Source: Hymenobacter aerophilus DSM 13606 (GTDB lineage Bacteria > Bacteroidota > Bacteroidia > Cytophagales > Hymenobacteraceae). From it: DNA of 64,000 nt. The notes under the pieces were generated by a model, which was not told the origin of the DNA, did not search any database, and worked only from the letters and a program-made list of their open reading frames with translations. This document shows positions 55,260 to 64,000 of the stretch, in pieces (position 1 is the first letter of the stretch; every line of letters begins with the position of its first letter). The stretch is taken from positions 1-64,000 of the forward strand of contig NZ_KB907801.1 in NCBI RefSeq assembly GCF_000382225.1. Direction: 5' to 3'. The translations under genes were made by a program, and so were the position numbers.

Positions 55260-57578
55260 TTAGTTATTCAGCAGGTTGAAATAGCGGCGGGTGAGCTGGC
55301 TGCTGGGGGCGGGCCTGGCGGTGGGGGCGGGCGCCGGCACGGGTAGCAGGTCGGAGAGGGCGCGCTCCAGCGGTAGTAAACCGGCCTTATCCACCGGCCG
55401 GCCGGCCCGCAAAGCGGCCGTTGCTTCGCGCAGGTTGCGGAGCGCTGCCAGGTAGCGTCCGGGCTTCTGCAGGGCGGCCCGCGAAAGTTCGGGGCCCGCC
55501 TGTTCCAGCGCGGCTGCGGCCCCGGCGGGGGGCCTGGCTGAGCTTCGCAGCTGCCGTACGGTGGCCAAAGCGGCCCGCAGGGTGGGCTGGTGCGGGGGCG
55601 CATCGAGCTGGCGCTGGCGGCGCGGGGCGGCGGCCCCGGCCAGGTCGCCGGTGAGGCGGGTGGTGGCCTCGGGCATGGGCGGCGGCGTGAAACCGGCCTT
55701 TTTCACGTAGGCCCGGGTTTGTTGCTGTACCTCCTTCAGCAGCCGCAAAGCGCGGTACTCGAACGGTAGCGCCTCGCGCAGCCGTCCGGTGCGTAGCCGC
55801 AGCTCCGATTCCCACATCTGAGCCAGCACGGCCTGCAGCTTGGCCTTCACGGCGGGCTCCAGAAAATCGGCCGTTTCCGAGTCGTCGTGGCGGTGCATGT
55901 AGGGTTCCATCAGCTCGGCCGTGCGCGCCTCGGCGGCCGACTGGCCCTTGGGCGCGGGCAGGCCGTGGCTGTGGTCGTGGCCGTCGTTTTCGTGGTGCTC
56001 CTCGGCAGCAGCGGCCGCCGGTTCGGGGGTGGTGTGGTCCTCGGCTACCACCGAGCCCATGCCGGGCGGGTCGGCGGGCCTGGTCGCCTCGTCGTGCTCA
56101 TCGGGGCGGGTGGCGCCGCCGATGCTCTCGTCGGTTTCCTCGCCCAGAAACTTGCCGTAGCGCATGCGCAGCAGCTTCTGATCAACACCGATGGCGTTAG
56201 CGCGCTCCTGCACCGTGGCGGCGGGCAGGCGGCTTTGCTCGGCCAGCAGCTTTTCGGTGTCGATGATAATCTGGCGCTGGCTGCGGAAGTAGGCGGGCGC
56301 CGTGCTCACGCCCAGCGAGGCATCGAGGGCGCTGGTCTGCACCGTGGTGTCTTCCCACTGCACCAGGTATGTGTCGGAGCGGGTGAGCTGCCGGCGGTTG
56401 TCCCAGGCCTGCAGGTAGAAGTACACTTCGTCGCCGTAGCTCAGTCCCAGGGCCCGCAGGTTGAGCACCGGGCGCAGCGTGGCGGTGGCGGGCTGGTTGC
56501 CCAGGCCGGTGCTCAGCTCGGTTACCACTTCCCGGAACTTCACGGCCTCGCCCTGACCCTGGGCCACGGTGGCCACCAGCCGGGCCCGACTCAGGCCGTA
56601 GTCGTCCGTTAGCCGAGCCTCGATGGCTACCCGCGGCGGCTGTCCGAACTCCACCAGCGTGTAGGCTTTGGGGTGAATGAGGCGAATAACCGGTGCCTGG
56701 TCGGGCACTACTTCAATCGAATAATCATCGGAAACCTGCCCGCCCAGCCGCAGCCGGTACAGAGTTGAGGCCAACAGCACTTCGTCGCGTTCAAAAGCCA
56801 GCGAATCGCCCGGCACCGGCCGCAGCGGCAGCTTGCGGGCACCCAGCTCCAGCACTGGCGCCGTTTTCGAGGGCCGGCTCAGTTGCACCTGCCAGCGCAC
56901 CCGGCTGCCGGCCGGGCAACGGAACGAGGCGGCTTCGGGCACAAATGCGGCCTGGCGGGTGTAGGCCGGCGGCTGCACCCGCAGCCGGGTTTCCACGATG
57001 CGCGGGGCGGTGGCCGGCTGAACCGGCGTTTCCTGCTGGAAGTGCAGCGCCACGGGCGCACCAGCCGCAGCCGGCGCAATAGCGGCGCCGGGCCGCTGCC
57101 ACCACGCCAGCGCCACCAGCAGCAACAGCGCCCCCGCACCGCCTAAAGCCGGCCGAAAGCCTACGGGAAGCAGCGGCCCGGCCACGGCCAGTTCCGGCAG
57201 CCGCTGCTGCAGCCGTTGCTGTTGCAGGTGCTCTAGCAGGTTGAGCTCATCGGCAGGGCGTAGCAGCAGGGCAGTGCTGTCTTCGAGGCTGGGGTGCTGC
57301 TGGTTGAGGTGGCGAGCGGTGGCCGCCAGCGGCTCGTGCCAGATGCTCCAGAGCGCCCAACTCACCAGCATCAGCAGTGCCAACATTGCGCCCGCCACAA
57401 GGTAGCACGCACCTGGCCAAGCGGTGGCCACCGTCAGCAACAGCGCGCCAGCGGCCAGCGCCGGCAGCAGCAGGGCCAGGGTGCGGCGGCGGGCCCGACT
57501 GCGGCCGGCGGCCAGCACCAGCCCAGCCGGGGCAGCCGCTGCAATAGCAGCAGGAGTAGAGGCAACGGCGGGGCTCAT
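55260..57578 (-). CDS. DUF4175-type large membrane protein
   Basis: 772 residues. Helices near 35-53, 57-80 and 145-165 precede a large periplasmic region with beta-rich parts (VVPDQAPVIRLIHPKAYTLVEFGQPPRVAIEARLTDDYGLSRARLVATVAQGQGEAVKF is the DUF4175 hallmark), a His/Glu-rich stretch (EEHHENDGHDHSHG) and long helices. The function is unknown; it is always near MoxR/BatA genes. Its start overlaps the stop of the BatA gene (ATGA). The His-rich segment could bind metal. Confidence 0.82.
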   Translation of the reverse strand: MSPAVASTPAAIAAAAPAGLVLAAGRSRARRRTLALLLPALAAGALLLTVATAWPGACYLVAGAMLALLMLVSWALWSIWHEPLAATARHLNQQHPSLEDSTALLLRPADELNLLEHLQQQRLQQRLPELAVAGPLLPVGFRPALGGAGALLLLVALAWWQRPGAAIAPAAAGAPVALHFQQETPVQPATAPRIVETRLRVQPPAYTRQAAFVPEAASFRCPAGSRVRWQVQLSRPSKTAPVLELGARKLPLRPVPGDSLAFERDEVLLASTLYRLRLGGQVSDDYSIEVVPDQAPVIRLIHPKAYTLVEFGQPPRVAIEARLTDDYGLSRARLVATVAQGQGEAVKFREVVTELSTGLGNQPATATLRPVLNLRALGLSYGDEVYFYLQAWDNRRQLTRSDTYLVQWEDTTVQTSALDASLGVSTAPAYFRSQRQIIIDTEKLLAEQSRLPAATVQERANAIGVDQKLLRMRYGKFLGEETDESIGGATRPDEHDEATRPADPPGMGSVVAEDHTTPEPAAAAAEEHHENDGHDHSHGLPAPKGQSAAEARTAELMEPYMHRHDDSETADFLEPAVKAKLQAVLAQMWESELRLRTGRLREALPFEYRALRLLKEVQQQTRAYVKKAGFTPPPMPEATTRLTGDLAGAAAPRRQRQLDAPPHQPTLRAALATVRQLRSSARPPAGAAAALEQAGPELSRAALQKPGRYLAALRNLREATAALRAGRPVDKAGLLPLERALSDLLPVPAPAPTARPAPSSQLTRRYFNLLNN

Positions 57579-59158
57579 ACGGGCTGGCGTTGGGCGGTGA
57601 AAGATTCGACAGCGGCCGTAGCGCGCACCGCACGGTTGCGGCGGGCCGCCAGCAGCCGCTCCAACAGAAACAGCAGGCCGGCCGCCAGCACCAGCCAGGG
57701 AGCCAGCTCCCGTCGCGGGGTCATTGGTTCAATGCCCTCCACTGGTGCCGCAATTGGCCCGCGCAGTTGGCTCAAAGCCAGCTGGCGCGAATCGGGCTGG
57801 AAGGCGAGCGGGGCCGGGGGCAGCAGCAGCGGCAACAGCAGCGCGGGCAGCTCCGGGTTGTCGGCCAGGGTGCTCCAGGCGGCATCGAGGCGGGTGTGCA
57901 GGCGGTAACGGCCGGGGGGCTGCCAGCTCAGCAGCGGCCGGCCCGCGGCGGTAGCCCACACGGGTACGGCGGCCAATTGGCGGACTGTGTCGAGGCGGAC
58001 AATGGCGCTGGTTTCGGTGCTGGCGACGGGTTGGAATTCGGTGGCGAAAGGCTTGGCGCCCGCGTCGGCTTCCTGCCAGATGCGCACCGATGCGTCATCG
58101 GCCCAGCGGGCGGGCAGCGGGGCGTCGCGCAGCCAGAACAGCCAGTCGAGCGAGTCGGCCGGTGCTGGCTCGGTGGTAGAAACGGCCAGCCGGGGCCGTA
58201 GCGGCAGGGCCGGCGCCACGGCCCGCAGCGCGGCCGCCAGCACCCGGGCCGAGGCGGCGTGGGCGGCATCGTGGCTCAGGTGCCAGCGCGGCGCCCGGCG
58301 CAGCAGCGGCACGGTGCGGCGGCGGCCGTTTTCGGCTACCAGCAGCTCATTTTGGTTTATCAGCCTGATTTCAGCCCCGCCCCAATTACCCTCAACCGGT
58401 TGGCCGCCTGCCGGCCGCCGCACGCGCACTTGCTGGTAAGCCACGGCCGACTCTGAGCCGTTGGCCAGCAGCACCACCAGGCTGTCGGGGTGGGGCTGCC
58501 AGGCGGCCACGAGCCAGCGGCTCGAATCGGGCGGAGGCAGCGGCAGCCAGCGCACAGTGGCCGGCAGCGCCGGGCGGGTGCCCCGGAAACTGGCCACGCT
58601 CAGGGGCGCGACTACTACCAAAGGCCGGCCGGGCAGCGAGTCGGTGGCCAGCTGTACCGTGTTCCAGAGGTTGGGCGCGGCCGCCAAAACGGTATCGATT
58701 ACGAGGCGGGACGAGGCCTGCCCGGTGGTGTCGCCGAGGCCCAGCGCCGACCAGGGCCGGACTGGACTAACGGGCCGAAAATCGGCGAGCTGGCGCAGCT
58801 CGTAGCCGCGCCGCCGCAGCGAATCGAGCAGGGGGCGCACCGGGGTTATGGCTTCGGCCGTCACGCCGGGAGCCAATAGCACCTGCCCGCGGGCGGGCGG
58901 CACGGGCAGCAGCTGCAGCGGCTCGGCCACGGCCAGCGCCAGCAGCCCCAGCACAGCCGCGCGTAGCAGAAACAACAGCAGTTGTTCGGGCTTGAGGCTG
59001 CGCAGGCGCTGGTTGGCGGCCGCTTGCAGCCACCGCACGCTGCCCACCCGCACCACCCGGCCCGGCCGGCGGTTCCAGAGGTAAATGGCCAGCGGCACAA
59101 CCAGCCCCAGCAGGGCCAGCCAACCAGCGGCGGCGTGGGTGAAAAAAATTGGCGGCAC
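57575..59158 (-). CDS. BatA-domain membrane protein
   Basis: 527 residues. It begins with the BatA (aerotolerance regulator N-terminal) signature: ITF-like FFTHAAAGWLALLGLVVPLAIYLWNRRPGRVVRVGSVRWLQ, two membrane helices (about 11-27, 57-78) and a long periplasmic region without vWA MIDAS. A final helix is near 495-512 (LAPWLVLAAGLLFLLERLLAARR). Members in Bacteroidota work with a MoxR ATPase and DUF58 protein. Its start is followed upstream by a heptad tract 7 bases away; its stop overlaps the next ATG. Confidence 0.85.
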   Translation of the reverse strand: MPPIFFTHAAAGWLALLGLVVPLAIYLWNRRPGRVVRVGSVRWLQAAANQRLRSLKPEQLLLFLLRAAVLGLLALAVAEPLQLLPVPPARGQVLLAPGVTAEAITPVRPLLDSLRRRGYELRQLADFRPVSPVRPWSALGLGDTTGQASSRLVIDTVLAAAPNLWNTVQLATDSLPGRPLVVVAPLSVASFRGTRPALPATVRWLPLPPPDSSRWLVAAWQPHPDSLVVLLANGSESAVAYQQVRVRRPAGGQPVEGNWGGAEIRLINQNELLVAENGRRRTVPLLRRAPRWHLSHDAAHAASARVLAAALRAVAPALPLRPRLAVSTTEPAPADSLDWLFWLRDAPLPARWADDASVRIWQEADAGAKPFATEFQPVASTETSAIVRLDTVRQLAAVPVWATAAGRPLLSWQPPGRYRLHTRLDAAWSTLADNPELPALLLPLLLPPAPLAFQPDSRQLALSQLRGPIAAPVEGIEPMTPRRELAPWLVLAAGLLFLLERLLAARRNRAVRATAAVESFTAQRQPV

Positions 59159-59164
59159 GGAGGG

Positions 59165-59199
59165 AGCTACAAGCAGTCAGCGGCAAGCTACAAGCTTTG
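59165..59199. repeat. Five exact heptads upstream of the BatA gene
   Basis: 7-base units on the plus strand (AGCTACA, AGCAGTC, ...), beginning 7 bases from the BatA ATG (minus strand). The word is shared with the palindrome at 27140. Confidence 0.8.
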
Positions 59200-59286
59200 G
59201 GCTGTTGATTTACGGATTATCAATATGCTGAAAATGCGGGAATACAGACACGAATCGGAGGAGGTAGTTGCGGCAGCCCGAACGGT

Positions 59287-59413
59287 GTAGAGACGCCTAG
59301 TTGCGTCTCGTCGTTGAACGATGCTTTTGCGCCACCGCTGCAGCCGTTCAATAGCTACTCACCGACTGTTCAACGGCCCCGTTCAACGCCGAGACGCAAC
59401 TATGCATCTCTAC
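59287..59413. repeat. Inverted repeat over a stop codon, core GAGACGCAACT
   Basis: Arms 59287-59320 and 59380-59413 pair over 34 bases with three mismatches (GTAGAGACGCCTAGTTGCGT, TCTCG...). The right arm includes the TAG stop of the DUF58 gene (59410-59412). GTAGAGACGC palindromes of this type are abundant in several bacterial phyla, so it may be a mobile REP-like element. Confidence 0.85.
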
Positions 59414-60285
59414 AGCCCCCGGGCGCGGCGACGCAGAAACTCGCGCAGCGCATCGGTAAACGGGTCGGCGGTGCTCAGCAGCTGGTAGTCGAAGCCGAGG
59501 GTGCGGGCGCGGCGGGCAGTGGCCTGCAGCCAGGGTTGCAGTTGCTGCTGCCAGACCTGGCGCTGCTGGCCGGCATCGAGCTGCAGCTGCTGGCCGGTTT
59601 CGAGGTCCTCAAACGTCACGGCCCCGCGAAACGTGAATTCCAGCTCGTTGCGGGCCATCAGGTGCAGCACCAGCACCTCGCCCGCGGCGGCCCGCAGCCG
59701 CGTCAGTAGCTGCTCGACTTCGCCGTTTTCCTCGTACCAATCGGTTACGCAAATAGTGAGGGCGGGCTGGCGGCGGGCGGTGAGGGGCGCGAGGGTGGCG
59801 GTGTCAGGAAATTGGCCGGCGGCGTCGGCCGTTTCGAGGGCGTGGTAGAGGCGGGGCAGCTGGCGGGCGTCGGCGCGGGGCGGCAGGTGGCGCAGGCCGC
59901 CGGGGTGCAGCACCGTAAGGGCCACGGCGTCGCCCTGCTGGGTGGCCACGTAGGCCAGCGCGGCGCACAGCAGGCGGCCGTATTCGAGCTTGCTCAGGCC
60001 ATTATCGTCGCGGTGGTTCATGCTGGCCGTAGCGTCGAGCACTAGGTGCACCGTCAGGCTGGTGTCCACCTCCGATTCGCGCAAATAGTAGCGGTCGGAG
60101 CGGGCGGCGAGGCGCCAGTCGAGGCGGCGCAGGTCGTCGCCGGGCTGGTAGGGACGGTACTGGCTGAACTCCATGCCCGCGCCCTTGCGCCGGCTCAGGT
60201 GGGCGCCGTGCAGCAGCCCTTCGGCCGCCTGGCGGGCGGCCAGCGGCAGATTGTGCAGGGCGTGCAGGTGTTCGGGCGTCAGCAT
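59410..60285 (-). CDS. DUF58-domain protein
   Basis: 291 residues, no membrane helix. DUF58 core: GLLHGAHLSRRKGAGMEFSQYRPYQPGDDLRRLDWRLAARSDRYYLRESEVDTSL (about 23-78), followed by a vWA-like fold with DATASMN (MIDAS-like D-x-T-x-S). Cytoplasmic partner of the MoxR ATPase encoded just upstream. Together they probably remodel or activate the membrane-bound cluster proteins. The upstream gap holds a family A hairpin. Confidence 0.9.
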   Translation of the reverse strand: MLTPEHLHALHNLPLAARQAAEGLLHGAHLSRRKGAGMEFSQYRPYQPGDDLRRLDWRLAARSDRYYLRESEVDTSLTVHLVLDATASMNHRDDNGLSKLEYGRLLCAALAYVATQQGDAVALTVLHPGGLRHLPPRADARQLPRLYHALETADAAGQFPDTATLAPLTARRQPALTICVTDWYEENGEVEQLLTRLRAAAGEVLVLHLMARNELEFTFRGAVTFEDLETGQQLQLDAGQQRQVWQQQLQPWLQATARRARTLGFDYQLLSTADPFTDALREFLRRRARGL

Positions 60286-60301
60286 TTCGCTTGGTTTTTG
60301 G

Positions 60302-60432
60302 TTTTCGGCCGAACGTCATTCAAAGCGCAGCGAAGAATCTCGCATGCTGAGGTTGCAATGGCAATCCTGCTATTAGGAATACTCTGGCACGCGAGATTCT
60401 TCGCTGCGCTCTGAATGACGTTCGGCCGAAAA
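60302..60432. repeat. Inverted repeat, family A core with heptad edge
   Basis: Arms 60302-60347 and 60387-60432 pair over 46 bases with two mismatches. The outer edge continues three 7-base units (GGTTTTT, GGTTTTC, ...) from 60293. It separates moxR from the DUF58 gene inside one transcription unit. Confidence 0.88.
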
Positions 60433-60453
60433 TCAACTCGCTAAAAACAAAAA

Positions 60454-61431
<978 letters not shown>

Positions 61432-61495
61432 GGAGAAAGGAGGGAAGCGTAAAGTCTGAAGTGGCATAGGCGCAGGCATCGGGTTGGCTCCGTCG

Positions 61496-62122
61496 TCAGG
61501 CCGTAAGAGCGTAAAGGATGATGTTGACGCCGAACTTGGTGTTGTCTTCGGCCAGGAAGCGCTTGTTGCGGAAGTCGTAGTCCCACTCGCAGCCGTAGTC
61601 TTTGTTGGAGTAGAGCACCCGCAAACGGCCACCAATTTCGATGCCTTTGAGGTAGTCGTGCACCAGGTCGTCGCCCCAGCCGTTGAGCTCGAAGCCGGTA
61701 TTGGGCGGGCCCTCCGGAAACTGGAAAAACTGCGAGTACACAGGGTGCGACTGGGGGAGCTTCTTCAGCGCCCCGGCTCCGAAGCACACCCGCATCTGCT
61801 CCTCAAAGGAGCGCGCAAACAGCCCGTCGATGTCGTGGTTGCAGTCATCGACGAACACGAATCCGCCGCCGCGCACGTACTGCTCGAAGTTCTTCTTCTC
61901 GGCGGCCGAAAACTGCACCAGCCGGTGGCCCGAGAGGTAGCAGAACGGGTAGCGAAACAGCTCTTCCGAATCCAAAGCCACCACTTTCTCCTTGGGCGCC
62001 ACCGGCACCTTGGTGTACTGCACCAGTGAGTGGAGCAGGTTGGCCGGCATGCGCTCATCCACCGCATCCCAGTCGCCCGACTGGTACTTGAGGCGCACGA
62101 AGGTGAAGGCGGCAGCGGGCAT
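61496..62122 (-). CDS. DUF4159-domain protein
   Basis: 208 residues from MPAAAFTFVRLKYQSGDWDAV (start 62122). The DUF4159 fold shows PFCYLSGHRLVQFSAAEKKNFEQYVRGGGFVFVDDCNHDID, a glutamine-amidotransferase-like alpha/beta protein lacking the catalytic Cys. It is the first gene of the MoxR/DUF58/BatA/DUF4175 cluster, 64 bases before moxR. No signal peptide. Function unknown; probably part of the same complex. Confidence 0.88.
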   Translation of the reverse strand: MPAAAFTFVRLKYQSGDWDAVDERMPANLLHSLVQYTKVPVAPKEKVVALDSEELFRYPFCYLSGHRLVQFSAAEKKNFEQYVRGGGFVFVDDCNHDIDGLFARSFEEQMRVCFGAGALKKLPQSHPVYSQFFQFPEGPPNTGFELNGWGDDLVHDYLKGIEIGGRLRVLYSNKDYGCEWDYDFRNKRFLAEDNTKFGVNIILYALTA

Positions 62123-62214
62123 GAGGGCAGGTTGGGAAGGCAATAATACGGGCCGTGAAGCAAGGAAACGCCCCCACCGCCGAAGTTGCATCCATATCCG
62201 GCTTTCCGGCTGGT

Positions 62215-62631
62215 TTATCTGCCGAAAATCAGCAGTGCCCCTACGGCCAGCAACTGCGCCCCTACAACCACCGCCTGCCGCCGCACCAGCTGCCGGGCCC
62301 CGTACCAGCGGCTTTCCGGTGGGCGCGATGGTGGCGTAGGGCGACCCCGAAACTCAGCCAGCGCCGCGTCAAATTCGGCCGTAGCTTCGGGCTGCTCGTG
62401 CAACAGGGCGAAGAACTCGGCATCGAGGGCCACGCGCCACGCGTAGTACTTGGCCAGCGCGGCCAGCAGCAAGGCGCCGACCAGCCCGACCACCACGCCT
62501 GATTCCAGCGGCAGCAATGTTCGCCCCAAAGTGGCCAGCAGCAACACCGACGAGGCCCCATCGAACACCCGGCCGGCCCGCAAAAACCCCTGGGTTACGC
62601 GGTAGATCATGGCGTTTTGGGTCTCAGGCAT
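62215..62631 (-). CDS. Two-helix membrane protein
   Basis: 138 residues. Membrane helices at about 25-63 (SVLLLATLGRTLLPLESGVVVGLVGALLLAALA, possibly a hairpin) and 118-135 (AVVVGAQLLAVGALLIF). A cytoplasmic loop with acidic helix lies between. No family recognised. Its ATG shares a base with the stop of the phosphatase fusion gene (TGATG), so it is translationally coupled to it and probably functions with it. Confidence 0.7.
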   Translation of the reverse strand: MPETQNAMIYRVTQGFLRAGRVFDGASSVLLLATLGRTLLPLESGVVVGLVGALLLAALAKYYAWRVALDAEFFALLHEQPEATAEFDAALAEFRGRPTPPSRPPESRWYGARQLVRRQAVVVGAQLLAVGALLIFGR

Positions 62632-63971
62632 CAGCTTAGGGTGGGTTGAGATTCGACAGCCAAAGTGGCCTGATACGCGGCCAGTACTGCCAGATGCCGC
62701 TCAGTAAGATGCACCTGGGGCCGGGCGGCCCGCAGCTGCGCTACGGCCTCGGCGGGCGTAGCGGCGCGGCCGGTAGCCAGCAGCCAGGCAGCCACTACCA
62801 GCGCGCTCCGCGAGTAGCCCAGGGCGCAATGCACCAGTACCGGCCGGTGCGGCCACAGCCGGTGCAGCGCCGCTACGGCAGCCTGCAGCTCCTCTAAAGA
62901 AGGCAGCACCAAATCCAGCAGCGGCACGCTCTGGTGGGGCCGGGCGCGGGCCGTTTTGCTGAGATTGAACTCGGCTGTGAGGTCGAGAACTGAACCGTAG
63001 GTGGGTGTGGGCCAGTCGGCGCGGCCGGGGGCGCGGCCCAGCCAGAGGCCGGGCAGCACCTCGGCCGCGGGCGCCTGCCGGCGCGTGAACAGGCGCGAGG
63101 AAATCCAGGCGCTCAGCCGGTAAGGGGCCAGCAACAGCCGGGCCGCGAAGCTCTGACGGCCATCGAGCTTCTGAAACACCGAGGCGCCCAGCCCAGCGTA
63201 GGCCAACCCCACAAGCAGCAGCGCCCCGGCCGGCCACAGCAGCAGCCAGCCCCAGCCGCCCAGGGCCGTAGCCGCGGCCAGCAGCACCGCCGCGCCCAGC
63301 CCGTAGCCAGCGGCCAGCCGGCGGCGCCAGGGCCGGTCGGCAGGCGCGCGTACCGGCTGCCAGGCCCGCGGGGCATCCGGAAAAAGATACAGGCAGCAAA
63401 CGCCCACCGCTGCGCCGGCTACGCCATCAATAAAATGATGCTGGAAGGTGGTGTAAACTGACAACGCAATCAACCCGAACCACACCGCCAGCAGCCCCCG
63501 CAACAGGCCCCGCGAGTGGCGCCAGTACACCAGCCCCACCAGCAGCGCCAGACTCACGTGCAATGAGGGCGCCTGGTTGTAAGGCTTATCGAACCCCGCC
63601 AGCACCTCAAACAGCCAGCCATTGAGCCCTGCCACGGCCGGCCGTACGAAGCTGAACTGCAGCGGAAACAGCAGAAACCCCAGCACCGACAGCGCGCTGG
63701 CACTCAGCAGGCGCCGGGCGTGGGCGTCCAATTCGGCCCGGCTGGCACACAGGAAAAGCGAGCCGGCATACAATGCATCGAGCGACATATACGGCACGAT
63801 AGTCCAGGCCCAGAACGGAATGCGGTGCTCCCAGCCGAACACCAGTGAACCAACGTGGCCCAGCTGACCCGTCCACCAGTTGGCCAGGCCGTAGGAGAGG
63901 AAGAAGAACGGCCCCAGCAGCAACAGCCACCCCAGCGCCCGCGGCCAGGGGCGGTTTCGGAAGAAGTGCAT
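62631..63971 (-). CDS. PAP2-like / dual-specificity protein phosphatase fusion
   Basis: 446 residues. The N-terminal membrane part (about 1-275; at least six helices) has PAP2 signature pieces SLHVSLALL and FQHHFIDGVAGA with the two active-site His. The C-terminal domain (about 300-440) is a dual-specificity/tyrosine phosphatase: VLVHCALGYSRSA with nucleophile Cys382 and Arg388 (CX5R). The PAP2 domain would act on lipid phosphates and the second on a phosphoester in the cytoplasm. Lipid recycling or phosphoinositide-like signalling is inferred. The gene is complete; 29 bases remain before the window edge. Confidence 0.9.
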   Translation of the reverse strand: MHFFRNRPWPRALGWLLLLGPFFFLSYGLANWWTGQLGHVGSLVFGWEHRIPFWAWTIVPYMSLDALYAGSLFLCASRAELDAHARRLLSASALSVLGFLLFPLQFSFVRPAVAGLNGWLFEVLAGFDKPYNQAPSLHVSLALLVGLVYWRHSRGLLRGLLAVWFGLIALSVYTTFQHHFIDGVAGAAVGVCCLYLFPDAPRAWQPVRAPADRPWRRRLAAGYGLGAAVLLAAATALGGWGWLLLWPAGALLLVGLAYAGLGASVFQKLDGRQSFAARLLLAPYRLSAWISSRLFTRRQAPAAEVLPGLWLGRAPGRADWPTPTYGSVLDLTAEFNLSKTARARPHQSVPLLDLVLPSLEELQAAVAALHRLWPHRPVLVHCALGYSRSALVVAAWLLATGRAATPAEAVAQLRAARPQVHLTERHLAVLAAYQATLAVESQPTLS

Positions 63972-64000
63972 AAAGGGTGTCTGAACGGTTTTGCGCAGAG

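Overview
The window looks like chromosome from a high-GC Bacteroidota of the order Cytophagales, most probably Hymenobacter or a close relative. This is inferred from protein families typical of that group (DUF4293, DUF4175, DUF4159, carboxypeptidase-regulatory-like domains, a DAHP synthase fused to chorismate mutase, a CrtI-type desaturase beside a CruF-like carotenoid hydratase). Clear Shine-Dalgarno sites are lacking, and the Bacteroidota -7 promoter box TAnnTTTG lies upstream of many genes. I see no tRNA, rRNA, CRISPR array, prophage or plasmid function. The only transposon trace is the 3' end of an IS3-family transposase at the left edge.

Layout. 1-1.1 kb: IS3 remnant and an AT-rich outer-membrane protein. 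1.1-14.5 kb: mostly minus-strand housekeeping genes (ABC exporter, truA, acetyltransferases, thiolase, DinB-like protein, lipid kinase, fumC) and an ECF sigma/anti-sigma pair. 14.7-22 kb: a cysteine-less TlpA-like protein, radA, a phosphoesterase lipoprotein coupled to an outer-membrane protein, and small lipoproteins including a shrunken copy of that outer-membrane gene. 22-26.5 kb: rlmI, carotenoid genes and a TetR regulator. 26.7-29.5 kb: rpiB, tatC, glyA. 29.7-31.1 kb: a second sigma/anti-sigma pair, the latter with TPR-like repeats. 31-41 kb: phosphatase, two disordered proteins, NADAR protein, a large membrane protein, PCD, then rsmI-lnt-orf-suhB and an MscS channel. 41-50 kb: radical SAM enzyme, vWA surface protein, porin-like protein, DAHP synthase/chorismate mutase, TPR protein and PlsC-type acyltransferase. 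50-53 kb: a third sigma/anti-sigma pair, the anti-sigma fused to a trypsin-like protease. 53-62 kb: a DUF4159-MoxR-DUF58-BatA-DUF4175-membrane-protein cluster. 62-64 kb: a PAP2-like/dual-specificity phosphatase fusion.

The most unusual content is intergenic. More than a third of the gene gaps hold long inverted repeats. Several share a REP-like core (GTCATTCnGAGCG...GAAGAATCTCGCG or its GTCATCCTGAGCG...GAAGGA variant). Outside or instead of that core, many gaps carry exact 7-base (sometimes 8-base) periodic tracts whose word differs from place to place. The tracts often lie 4-8 bases from a start codon or run over the stop codon of the adjoining gene. This heptad/octad system is my best candidate for an undescribed feature.

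Functionally the window is rich in envelope genes: Lnt matures lipoproteins, TatC exports folded proteins, the MoxR/vWA-type cluster probably supports envelope integrity, three ECF modules sense envelope state, and the carotenoid genes probably modify membrane pigment. These links are inferences from family and position.
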